31,868 nucleotides of DNA from a virus: IMG/VR virus record IMGVR_UViG_3300043331_000537, positions 1 to 31,868 of that record; one strand, written 5' to 3'. Within the stretch, counting starts at the first letter, position 1; each line of letters starts with the position of its first letter. The notes beneath the pieces are model-generated. The model saw only the letters and a list, made by a program, of their open reading frames with translations, was not told where the DNA came from and did no database searches. The translations under genes were made by a program, and so were the position numbers. Positions 1-5,948 of the stretch are shown here, piece after piece.

Positions 1-572
1 TACGCGCCCCGCGCCGCGCGGCGCCGCAACACCATCGCGACCCCCTCGCGCTCCGCGCGGTCGTTCTGCTCCCGGCGCTCGTCGATGATCGACCGGCGGC
101 GATGTGGGGGGGGAGGGGGGGCCCCCTTCTCTTCTTGGTACAGAACAGGATCAGGATCAGGATCAGGACAGGAGGGAAGCGTTACACCCCCCACTGTAAC
201 GCCGTTACCGTTGGCTCCGGTCGCATGCGCTTGGCGCCTCGCCCGCCACGCGCGGACCCGCGTTTTTCCTGCCTCCCGCTGCTTTCGCACGTCGTCCGCG
301 GAGTCCTGGTAGACGAGGAAGTCGTGCACGATGAGCGCACCGCGCTTGTGCTCCCAGGAGTGCGCTCTGAGTAGCGCATCTCGTGCGCGCGCGTAGCGGT
401 TGCGGTGCAGGTTGGGTAGCAGCTTGCGTGCGACCTGTTCCGAGATCACCCCGTCGGTGTTGTGCTCCCGGCAGTAGTCGACGCTCCGAACCCACAGCCA
501 GTTCGCGGTTTCGCTGCACTCCAGCCGCTTCGGGTGATGCGAGAACCCCGGATCGAAATGCACCCACGCCAT
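1..572 (-). CDS. Replication-type phage protein, N-terminal part (runs off the left edge)
   Basis: The gene starts at ATG 572, with GAGGAG about 9 bases upstream, and is open to the window edge, so the product is partial. The first ~110 residues begin MAWVHFDPGFSHHPKRLEC and contain W/Y/H-rich segments and VHDFLVYQ. This resembles the N-terminal winged-helix-like part of many phage replication initiator or DnaD-like proteins. A PDPDPDP stretch and basic linker follow. At 106-126 the gene crosses long C/G runs; beyond them a frame shifted by one reads a charged helical sequence (SIIDERREQNDRAEREG), which looks more protein-like than the continuing frame. A frameshift, phase-variable tract or sequencing slip is possible. 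The function is inferred from general resemblance and position. Confidence 0.6.
   Translation of the reverse strand, partial: MAWVHFDPGFSHHPKRLECSETANWLWVRSVDYCREHNTDGVISEQVARKLLPNLHRNRYARARDALLRAHSWEHKRGALIVHDFLVYQDSADDVRKQREAGKTRVRAWRARRQAHATGANGNGVTVGGVTLPSCPDPDPDPVLYQEEKGAPPPPPHRRRSIIDERREQNDRAEREGVAMVLRRRAARGA
106..126. repeat. Homopolymer G/C tract inside a coding region
   Basis: The plus strand reads eight G, one A, seven G, then five C. It lies inside the leftmost gene at the point where the plausible reading frame seems to change. Such tracts are prone to replication or sequencing slippage. Confidence 0.8.
147..170. repeat. Short tandem hexamer repeat (AGGATC)
   Basis: AGGATC occurs three times in tandem at 147-164, followed by the variant AGGACA. 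On the minus strand it encodes alternating Pro-Asp, a linker between the folded N-terminus and the following region of the leftmost gene. Confidence 0.8.
181..208. other. Cluster of GTTAC/GTAAC palindromes
   Basis: GTTACA (181-186) and TGTAAC (195-200) form an inverted repeat. GTAACG-C-CGTTAC (196-208) is a perfect 13-bp palindrome. The cluster lies inside the putative replication gene, so an internal origin or initiator-binding site is possible. This is inference only. Confidence 0.35.
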
Positions 573-607
573 GCGTCCACTCCTCGAACGGTTCGCTGCG
601 TTGTTGT

Positions 608-754
608 TCAGGCGGCGTGCTCGGCATGCCGCATCCGACAGGTCGGGCACGCGAGGAAGTCCGAGAGGGCATCGAGCGGTTCCGGCGCGGCGAGCCGGGC
701 CCGCAGATGCTCGAGCGCCCGCAGCGCCTCAGCGCGCGGGGTCGAGGGGGTCAT
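608..754 (-). CDS. Small protein of 48 aa, unknown function
   Basis: Starts at ATG 754, sharing ATGA with the stop of the nuclease gene (stop at 751-753), which supports translational coupling. The product is mostly helical and rich in Ala, Leu and Arg, and ends with CPTC followed by RMRHAEHAA. The two Cys and two nearby His could bind a metal as a half zinc finger. The next gene starts 35 bases downstream with its own ribosome binding site. No family was recognised; frame and coupling are the main support. Confidence 0.6.
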   Translation of the reverse strand: MTPSTPRAEALRALEHLRARLAAPEPLDALSDFLACPTCRMRHAEHAA

Positions 755-1740
755 GCCTGTGTCCGCCGGATGTCGTACCGAATATCGGTGCGGGCGGGCA
801 CCTTGTACTCACGGACTTCGACGGCCTTGCCCTCGATGGAGAACGCCCCGGCGACGGCGGCCTTGATGCCCTCGGCCTTGAGGCGCGCTTTCACGGCCTT
901 GTCGAGTTCGGCGAATTCCCGCGACGCCACGCTGAGCGTCTCGCGCCGTTCGAGCTGCGCGATGAATTCCGGATCGAGGATGACGCTCGCGCCATCGCCG
1001 AAGTCGCGCGGCGGGTAGCACTGTGCGAGAAATCCGCAACCGCCACAGACACTGAAATCGTACGGGATCGGGTCGGGGTCGATCGCCTGATCGATCATCG
1101 GCTGAAGCCGCTCGATGCGCTGGAGCAGCGCCTCGGCCATGCCGTAGTCAAGTTCATAGGGAATGACCTTGAGCATCCCCGTCGCCTTGCTCATGAGCGC
1201 GAAGACGCCCAGCGGCAGGTTCTCCAGGAGCGCGTAGAGCTGGCCCTGTGCGTAGTAGGCACGCGTCCAGTGCTTCGGGGAATGCCGGAGGTCATCGAGC
1301 GTGCTGATGCTGTCCCACTCGTAGCCGTTCATCGATTTCGCTTCGAGTAGGCGAGGCGGACGATACTTCGCTCCGTGGAAGGCAATGATCCGGCCGTCGG
1401 GCCGTCCGGAAATCCGGACGCCCGGCTTCGGCTGCCATTGCGTCGGTCGATCGGACTCGCGTACGACCTCGAAGCCGAGGCGCTCGAGCCGGCGGTAGAT
1501 GAGCGGCTGGTGGTCACGTCCATGATCGAAGATCGCTTGCAGCGTCGTGTCGTGCCGCGCCTTGGACTCCCAGCGCGTGAAGTTCCAGACGAGGGCGCGA
1601 TCGCACGGATGGCCGACGGATGACGGATACCATGAGCGCGCGGGGAAGATGCTGATCTCCGACTCGAGATCGGCTCGCAGTACCGCGTCGAAGCCGTCAC
1701 GCGTGAGCGCGCGCTCGGCATCGATCACCGGCGCGCTCAC
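751..1740 (-). CDS. Cas4/RecB-like PD-(D/E)XK nuclease with putative Fe-S cysteines
   Basis: 329 aa from GTG 1740, overlapping the upstream stop by GTGA. PD-(D/E)XK core: SGRPDG with Asp115, then LLEAKS with Glu133 and Lys135, followed by QGQLY (Gln165 to Tyr169), matching the QxxxY motif of RecB/Cas4 nucleases. Cys46 near the N-terminus and Cys232, Cys235 and Cys241 (CGGCGFLAQC) near the C-terminus have the layout of the 4Fe-4S cluster of Cas4 and AddB-type enzymes. The family cuts DNA ends, usually 5' to 3'. In phages such genes often pair with a single-strand annealing protein, and the 377-aa gene just upstream is a candidate partner. A C-terminal part of ~85 residues lies after the last Cys. 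Nuclease assignment is fairly firm; the exact role is inferred. Confidence 0.8.
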   Translation of the reverse strand: MSAPVIDAERALTRDGFDAVLRADLESEISIFPARSWYPSSVGHPCDRALVWNFTRWESKARHDTTLQAIFDHGRDHQPLIYRRLERLGFEVVRESDRPTQWQPKPGVRISGRPDGRIIAFHGAKYRPPRLLEAKSMNGYEWDSISTLDDLRHSPKHWTRAYYAQGQLYALLENLPLGVFALMSKATGMLKVIPYELDYGMAEALLQRIERLQPMIDQAIDPDPIPYDFSVCGGCGFLAQCYPPRDFGDGASVILDPEFIAQLERRETLSVASREFAELDKAVKARLKAEGIKAAVAGAFSIEGKAVEVREYKVPARTDIRYDIRRTQA

Positions 1741-2870
1741 ACCTTGCCTCCGTCGATCAGCGCGACAAGCCCTGCGAGAACGTCGTCGGGGACCGCATTC
1801 ATGCGATCGAGCTGCTCCTCCGAGAGATCCGACATCGCCGTGATCTCCGCGCCGAAGAGATCCTTGGTCATGAGCCGAAGGATCTTGGCTTGCTTCGCCC
1901 CCTGGCCCTTCGCGGCATCGCGAAGACGAGTGTGCAAGTCGCCGAGCTTCTGGCCGCGCCCTGCCTTCGTTCCGGTCTCGGCCTCGTGCGTGACCGCTTG
2001 CGCCCGCCGGGTCTTCTCGGCCGTGAGCGCATCGAGCACGCGCTGATTGGCTTTCGCAAAACGTGCCTTCGCGGGGTCGGCGATGTTCTCGCCGTACGCC
2101 TTGATGTACCAGTCGAGATCCTTCTCGACGAGGTCGGCCGGCTTCGCGCCCTTGCTGTTGCCGAACCCGACCACGACCTCGACGCTCCCGACTGATGCGC
2201 CTGCGGACTCGCCGCCCCTCGCGCCCTTGTCGTAGGAGACGTGCACGACCTTGGCGACGTCGAGCCCGGCTTGGCGCAGCGTGTCGAGCGGAACGCCGTT
2301 CATCCCGCCGAGTGCGCGCACGGCCCGGCCGTGAAGGTTCGCGTAGGACGACTTGCGGACATCGGTCGGGTCGATCTTGTCGCCCTCGGTCTTCACCTGG
2401 CGCGTGAAAAACGTATCGCCGCTCCATCGCGAGCCCTCGACGTAGTCCAGACGTTCGCCGGTCACCTTGCTCCACGCTTCGGCGATCATGTGGTAGCTGT
2501 ACGTGCCATCAGGGAAGTCCTCGCGCTCGATGGCCGGGTTGCCGACTTCGATGCCCCACACTTTGCCGGCACGCTCGGCGCCGGAATCCTGGAGATAGCC
2601 GACTTGCTTGGTGATCTCGCCGTCCTGCGTACGGGTCGTGTGAATGATCCAGTCGGTCGGATAGGTCGCGCGGATGGACGCGATGCGGAGCTGCTCCAGC
2701 ATCTTGACCATCGTTTCGACGCGCTCGATCGCCTGCTTCGGATCGGATTCCACCCAGCGATCCAGTAGTGACGCACCCGACCGGCGGGTCGGCACGAGGA
2801 ACTCCCTGCCGACGACGGGCGGGGAATCGCTCTCCATCACGGACTCCTTGTTGTTGGTGACTGCGCTCAT
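1737..2870 (-). CDS. 377-aa early protein, possible recombination partner of the nuclease
   Basis: Starts at ATG 2870, in an ATGA overlap with the preceding gene, and ends in a GTGA overlap with the nuclease gene, so the two are probably co-translated. The middle part (YHMIAEAWSKVTGERLDYVEG, then KSSYANLHGRAVRALGGMNG) looks like a folded phage domain with a conserved helical stretch. The C-terminal ~130 residues are charged and helical. I could not assign a family with certainty. Location beside a Cas4/RecB-like exonuclease suggests a single-strand annealing or DNA-binding role, but this is by context only. Confidence 0.75.
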   Translation of the reverse strand: MSAVTNNKESVMESDSPPVVGREFLVPTRRSGASLLDRWVESDPKQAIERVETMVKMLEQLRIASIRATYPTDWIIHTTRTQDGEITKQVGYLQDSGAERAGKVWGIEVGNPAIEREDFPDGTYSYHMIAEAWSKVTGERLDYVEGSRWSGDTFFTRQVKTEGDKIDPTDVRKSSYANLHGRAVRALGGMNGVPLDTLRQAGLDVAKVVHVSYDKGARGGESAGASVGSVEVVVGFGNSKGAKPADLVEKDLDWYIKAYGENIADPAKARFAKANQRVLDALTAEKTRRAQAVTHEAETGTKAGRGQKLGDLHTRLRDAAKGQGAKQAKILRLMTKDLFGAEITAMSDLSEEQLDRMNAVPDDVLAGLVALIDGGKV

Positions 2871-3145
2871 CCCCGCGTCTCCCGCCACTGCCGCGCACAG
2901 TCGATCAGCGCGTCGATCAGGTCCTCGACGGCCTCGGGCGTGCGAACGAACGCCACCGTGCGCGCGCTGGCCTCGGCGTTGTGCAGGATGTCGAGCCAGC
3001 ACACGCCGCGATCATCATCGCGAGCGAACTCGGCCGTCACCCGGGCGTCGTGGACGTGATAGGCCGTGACCGTGCGCGGCTGGACGACGCGCGCGCCCTC
3101 ATGGTCCGGCGCGGTGAAATGTGCTAGCGTATCGGCCGGTCGCAT
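2867..3145 (-). CDS. Small conserved-looking protein of 92 aa
   Basis: ATG 3145 is preceded by GGGAGAA. The gene ends in an ATGA overlap with the 377-aa gene. The N-terminal half is predicted beta-rich (VTAYHVHDARVTAEFARDD, with CWLDILHNAE), and the C-terminal part is helical (TPEAVEDLIDALIDCARQW). There is no membrane segment and no obvious catalytic motif. A GC-rich stem-loop separates it from the gene before it, so it may be the first gene of a sub-operon. Function unknown. Confidence 0.7.
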   Translation of the reverse strand: MRPADTLAHFTAPDHEGARVVQPRTVTAYHVHDARVTAEFARDDDRGVCWLDILHNAEASARTVAFVRTPEAVEDLIDALIDCARQWRETRG

Positions 3146-3174
3146 TTTTCGGGTTCTCCCATCGTCGTGCCCGG

Positions 3175-3195
3175 CCCCCGGCTCGCCACCGGGGG
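3175..3195 (-). other. GC-rich stem-loop between genes
   Basis: CCCCCGG and CCGGGGG form a perfect 7-bp stem with a 7-base loop. It lies in the only real gap of this operon, between the stop at 3206 and the start at 3145. No T-run follows on the minus strand, so it is not a textbook terminator. It could be an attenuator or a message-stability element. Confidence 0.5.
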
Positions 3196-3205
3196 TCGCG
3201 ACGTT

Positions 3206-3349
3206 TCAGCGCCCCGTGAGCATCGTCCAGAGCCGTGACCACCACGGCGCGCGGCGGCCGAGCAGCCGCCGGACGTCGAGCACGACCGGGCCGCGCCCGT
3301 AGACGCGCGCGTACTCCGGCCGGTGCGTGTAGTAGCCGAGATCGGTCAC
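3206..3349 (-). CDS. Small basic protein of 47 aa
   Basis: Starts at GTG 3349 in a GTGA overlap with the previous stop, the same coupling seen throughout this operon. The product begins VTDLGYYTHRPEYARVYGRG and ends in a basic, Trp-containing helix (RRAPWWSRLWTMLTGR). It has no cysteines and no clear membrane segment. The end could associate with membrane or nucleic acid. No family recognised; support comes from the junction and a protein-like composition. Confidence 0.5.
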   Translation of the reverse strand: MTDLGYYTHRPEYARVYGRGPVVLDVRRLLGRRAPWWSRLWTMLTGR

Positions 3350-3543
3350 CGCGGCACCTCCTCTATCTCGCGTTGATCGGGACACATGCCGTCATCGGCG
3401 TGCGTCGAGAGCATGTAGCCACAGGCCCAGCACTCCGCGGAGGGCGACAGCGCGCGCCGGCCCGGCTCCGGCGTGAACTTGCCGGGACCCATCGAGCCGC
3501 CGCGGATGCGGCTGACGAGCTGCGCGCGGAGAGCATCGAGCAT
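3346..3543 (-). CDS. Small Cys-containing protein of 65 aa
   Basis: ATG 3543 overlaps the preceding stop as TGATG, and the end overlaps the next start as GTGA. The product has a helical N-terminus, then ECWACGYMLSTHADDGMCPDQ. The CxxC, a His and a further Cys give a plausible zinc-binding site. Zinc-ribbon proteins of this size are frequent in phage early operons, where they often bind nucleic acid or host proteins. The actual role is unknown. Confidence 0.65.
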   Translation of the reverse strand: MLDALRAQLVSRIRGGSMGPGKFTPEPGRRALSPSAECWACGYMLSTHADDGMCPDQREIEEVPR

Positions 3544-3965
3544 CAGATCGTTCCCTCGCGGCCGAAGTCGGGCAAGCCGTCGCCATCCGGCTCCAGGCAC
3601 GTCCACAAGTGCAGGCAGTACGGGTGAATGTTCACGTGCCGCTCTCGGCGCGGGAAGACCTGCACGGCCTGATGCGCGTCGCCGACGAACGCGCGTTTGA
3701 CGTCCGCGAGGTCCTCGTACGAGGGGATGTACTTCACGCGCGAAACGGACACGTGCAGCCACCACCGACCGTCGTGCACGCCGACGCTGAGGACGCACGT
3801 GCGGCCGTCGCGGTGTCTCCACGCGCGCTGGCCCTCCAGTTCGGGCGCGATGTCGTGACGCACGGCGATCTCGACCCAGCCGTTCGGGATGGCGAGCCCG
3901 TCGACCCACTCATTTGTACGCCGGACGGATTTCTGCCACTCAGCTTCGCTGATGACGAGGCTCAT
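3543..3965 (-). CDS. Phage protein of 140 aa, resembles a DUF7694-type family
   Basis: ATG 3965 shares ATGA with the stop of the preceding 57-aa gene. The product is rich in aromatic residues. The C-terminal half (LHVSVSRVKYIPSYEDLADVKRAF, split here as VSVSRVKYIPSYEDL and ADVKRAFVG) is followed by HVNIHPYCLHLWTCLEPDG and ends LPDFGREGTI. That closing pattern, with the His/Cys/Trp segment, recurs in a widespread uncharacterised phage family. It is probably a cytoplasmic globular protein, and no enzymatic motif is evident. Family resemblance is from memory of the pattern. Confidence 0.75.
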   Translation of the reverse strand: MSLVISEAEWQKSVRRTNEWVDGLAIPNGWVEIAVRHDIAPELEGQRAWRHRDGRTCVLSVGVHDGRWWLHVSVSRVKYIPSYEDLADVKRAFVGDAHQAVQVFPRRERHVNIHPYCLHLWTCLEPDGDGLPDFGREGTI

Positions 3966-4135
3966 GACGGCCGCTCCGGCAGCGCGCTCCCGCATTCGCG
4001 CGCGCGGCGCTGATGCTGCTCGGTCGCCTCGTGCTGGATGCGCGCGAGCTGGATCGTGATCGGCGAGACGACCGCCAGCGGCCCCGACGCGAAGACCTCG
4101 CCGCACAGGCCGCAGGAGACGGAGACGGTCGCCAT
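3962..4135 (-). CDS. Small zinc-finger-like protein of 57 aa
   Basis: ATG 4135 overlaps the preceding stop as TGATG. The N-terminus contains CGLCGEVF, a CxxC pair. HEATEQHQ lies about 27 residues later, giving a CCHH arrangement that could hold one zinc ion. A short C-terminal tail follows. It may bind DNA or protein; nothing more specific can be said. Confidence 0.65.
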   Translation of the reverse strand: MATVSVSCGLCGEVFASGPLAVVSPITIQLARIQHEATEQHQRRARECGSALPERPS

Positions 4136-4314
4136 CAGTCCCCGGCCCTCATCGCGCGCACGCCGGCGGCCACTTCGAGGTCGCGCAGTAGCCACTCGAA
4201 ATCCGCGCCCGGGTCCACGCGGTCGGCCTCGAGGCGCGCACGCCACCAGCGCGCGTTGCGCGCGGCCTGATCGAGCCGCGTTTTAATGGAAGTCGCCGGC
4301 GCGTCGGTGCTCAT
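4135..4314 (-). CDS. Small helical protein of 59 aa
   Basis: ATG 4314 lies inside the end of the upstream gene (32-bp overlap), and the stop joins the next start as TGATG. The product starts MSTDAPATSIKTRLDQAARN, then has WWRARLEADRVDPGADFEWL and a short helix. It is charged and amphipathic, without cysteines. Its size and setting suggest a small regulatory or DNA-binding protein. The exact junctions on both sides support it as a real gene. Confidence 0.6.
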   Translation of the reverse strand: MSTDAPATSIKTRLDQAARNARWWRARLEADRVDPGADFEWLLRDLEVAAGVRAMRAGD

Positions 4315-4774
4315 GCTCGTGGATCAGGCATGCGTCGTCATGCACGGGGCACACGATCAGATGGCCGTTGACCGCGCGCGGCGTTCCGAGGTAGCAGCCG
4401 CGGCCCGGCCCGGCCTGCTCCCATGTGACGCCGAGCGACTCGCAGAGCTGGCGGGCTTGGGTCGACGACGCGGTGAGGAGGTACGTCGTCCCGTCCGCGT
4501 GGACGATCGTCGGTGGCGGGGCGGTGGCCGCGCAGCCGGTCGCGAACAGGAGCAGCGCGAGCGCGATCACGGAGCGCAGCGCGCGCGCGATCTCGCACCA
4601 CACGCGATCGGCCGTCTCGGTCGCGATCTCGGGATCACGCGCGAGCACGCGACTCACGACGGACTGATTCACGCCCGCGCGCTCGGCCACGTCGAGCTGC
4701 GTGATCCCGACCGCTTTCATGCGCGCGACGATTTGCCATCGCGGGCGTCGCTTGATTCGGATAATATCCGTCAT
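4283..4774 (-). CDS. Helix-turn-helix protein fused to a lipoprotein-like segment with an HExxH motif
   Basis: 163 aa from ATG 4774; GTG 4807 is an alternative. Residues ~12-60 form a Lac/Xre-like helix-turn-helix (GITQLDVAERAGVNQSVVSR). Residues 68-81 are SVIALALLLFATGC, which reads like a lipoprotein signal core with lipobox-like ATGC. A proline-rich stretch follows, then a Cys-rich domain ending CLIHEHEHRRAGDFH, which holds HExxH plus a later His. This could be one membrane-anchored regulator. It could also be two products in one frame, with a lipoprotein started internally, for example at GTG 4603 (residue 58). The divergent neighbour is another helix-turn-helix gene, so the pair probably forms a genetic switch. 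Confidence 0.65.
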   Translation of the reverse strand: MTDIIRIKRRPRWQIVARMKAVGITQLDVAERAGVNQSVVSRVLARDPEIATETADRVWCEIARALRSVIALALLLFATGCAATAPPPTIVHADGTTYLLTASSTQARQLCESLGVTWEQAGPGRGCYLGTPRAVNGHLIVCPVHDDACLIHEHEHRRAGDFH

Positions 4775-4814
4775 GAGCGGACACACCGTACTCCCGGTGC
4801 GATTCACTCGTCAA
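4758..4814. promoter_or_regulatory. Divergent control region with two inverted repeats and a leftward promoter
   Basis: CACCG-N6-CGGTG (4784-4799) lies between the two regulators. CGGAT-AAT-ATCCG (4758-4770) covers codons 2-6 of the leftward gene. On the minus strand, TTGACG (4809-4814), an 18-bp spacer and TACGGT (4785-4790) form a plausible sigma70 promoter. Its start point would fall only a few bases before ATG 4774, so the message would be nearly leaderless, as known for repressor-maintenance transcripts. The first repeat overlaps the -10. Operator function is inferred. Confidence 0.5.
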
Positions 4815-4838
4815 GAGAAATTCATGGAGGACACGCGC

Positions 4839-5228
4839 ATGGCGAAATGGCCGGGCATCGGCAAGCGGATTCGCGAACGGTTCCACGCACTTGGGTACGT
4901 CAAGGACGACGGACGGGCCGACGTGATCCGCTTCGCGCTGGATCACCGTTACGTGCACACGTACGTCTACAAATGGCTCGACGACACCACGCCGAGTCGC
5001 GACAACCTCTATCGACTCGCGCGCGATCTGGGCGTCTCGCCGGCGTGGCTGCTGTTCGGCGACGCGCCGGTGCATCCCCCGAAGCACCCGCGGCGACCGG
5101 TCGCGATCTCGGGCGCCTCGGCCCCCGCACCGTCTAAGGTGGACGATTCAGAAAGCAATGCACCTTATCGGAAGTTGAGGCGATTCTTTCTTACGCAGCC
5201 GGTCACTTTGTCCCTCGCCTGCGCGTAG
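4839..5228 (+). CDS. Xre-family helix-turn-helix regulator (Cro/CI-like)
   Basis: 129 aa. ATG 4839 is chosen because GGAGG sits about 8 bases upstream. Residues ~3-75 hold the helix-turn-helix: GKRIRERFHALGY, then YVYKWLDDTTPSRDNLYRLA and RDLGVSPAWLLFGD. This last pattern is typical of phage and prophage repressors that follow the HTH_3 fold. The C-terminal ~50 residues are a Pro/Ala linker and basic tail, with no peptidase domain of the CI/LexA type. It is divergent from another helix-turn-helix gene across palindromic sites, which suggests a lysis-lysogeny or early/late switch. Confidence 0.85.
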   Translation: MAKWPGIGKRIRERFHALGYVKDDGRADVIRFALDHRYVHTYVYKWLDDTTPSRDNLYRLARDLGVSPAWLLFGDAPVHPPKHPRRPVAISGASAPAPSKVDDSESNAPYRKLRRFFLTQPVTLSLACA

Positions 5229-5275
5229 CGCGGTCGTACTATGATCCGGCCCGCGTCCGGAGAGGAGCCCCCCCG

Positions 5276-5545
5276 ATGCTCGGCTTCGTCATCCGGTTCA
5301 CCGGTCGTGGATTGCAGCTCCCTCTCTCCCGCGGCGACACGATCGACGTCTACGATGAGCAGCATCACGTCATCGCTTCGCTCGCGGGGGATCTCGTGCT
5401 CGCCATGTTCCGGCAGTACCTCGATTCGCTCGCGCTCCAGGCGCTCGTGCGCGAGCAGGTGCACGCGCCCGCGCCCCTGCGCCGTCCCCTCGCGCCGTCG
5501 GCCCCCGTCCGGCCGGCGCCCCGGCGCGTGCCCCGACGCGGATAA
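5276..5545 (+). CDS. Small protein of 89 aa, unknown
   Basis: ATG 5276 follows GAGAGGAG at a good distance. The first ~60 residues look folded (FVIRFTGRGLQLPLSRGDTI, then DVYDEQHHVIASLAGDLVL and a helix). The last ~25 are a Pro/Arg-rich disordered tail. There is no membrane segment and no motif. It may be co-transcribed with the upstream regulator gene, which ends 47 bases before it. Function unknown. Confidence 0.7.
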   Translation: MLGFVIRFTGRGLQLPLSRGDTIDVYDEQHHVIASLAGDLVLAMFRQYLDSLALQALVREQVHAPAPLRRPLAPSAPVRPAPRRVPRRG

Positions 5546-5591
5546 CATTCTAACATTCGATTGACACCGGGGTCCTCATGGGGATTATTAT
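5543..5591 (+). promoter_or_regulatory. Strong sigma70-type promoter with a tandem direct repeat
   Basis: A consensus TTGACA (5561-5566) is followed by an AT-rich -10 (GATTAT at 5583-5588 with a 16-bp spacer, or overlapping ATTATT/TATTAT at 17-19 bp). Immediately upstream TAACATTC occurs twice in tandem (5543-5558), a likely activator or repressor site. This AT-rich island stands out in GC-rich DNA. It precedes the zinc-ribbon, beta-helix and Cas12-like genes. Confidence 0.6.
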
Positions 5592-5620
5592 GAGAACCAT
5601 GAAAACACAAGGGGGGCCCC

Positions 5621-5788
5621 ATGCCGGATGTGAAGGTGCCGAGCTTGACGTGCCTGCGCTGCGGTCACGCATGGACTCCGCGGAAGTCGACGGTCTACGA
5701 GTGCCCGCGGTGCAAGAGCCCGCGATGGAACGTTCGCCCCGGCCGGCGCGCGGCGGCGAAGCGACGGAAGGGACCGCGCGATGCCTGA
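5621..5788 (+). CDS. Zinc-ribbon protein of 55 aa
   Basis: ATG 5621 follows AAGGGGGG. The product is MPDVKVPSLTCLRCGHAW..., with a CxxC at residues 11-14 and a second CPRC at 28-31, followed by a basic Arg/Lys-rich tail. This is a classic four-cysteine zinc ribbon, and small ribbons of this kind are common in phages and archaea. It is likely to bind nucleic acid or a polymerase-type partner. It overlaps the next start by 8 bases and is the first gene behind the promoter at 5561. Confidence 0.75.
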   Translation: MPDVKVPSLTCLRCGHAWTPRKSTVYECPRCKSPRWNVRPGRRAAAKRRKGPRDA

Positions 5789-5900
5789 TTTCATCGCGCG
5801 GGTCGTCATCGGCGCCATCGCGGCCGCGCTCGTCGGCGGCCTGCTCGGGCTCGCCATCGAGGTGACCCGCACGCTGGCGCTGCGCCGGCAGAAGTGGTGA
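5781..5900 (+). CDS. Tiny membrane protein of 39 aa
   Basis: ATG 5781 has GGAAGGGACC upstream, inside the zinc-ribbon gene, and the two genes overlap by 8 bases. Residues ~5-27 are hydrophobic (FIARVVIGAIAAALVGGLLG), forming one transmembrane helix, followed by a basic tail (RTLALRRQKW). The tail suggests an N-out, C-in orientation. It could be a lysis accessory or a membrane-active moron. Function unknown. Confidence 0.6.
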   Translation: MPDFIARVVIGAIAAALVGGLLGLAIEVTRTLALRRQKW

Positions 5901-5948
5901 GCGGGCACGGGGCCCGCGCGTCCGACATCGCTGTAAACTGGAGACTCT

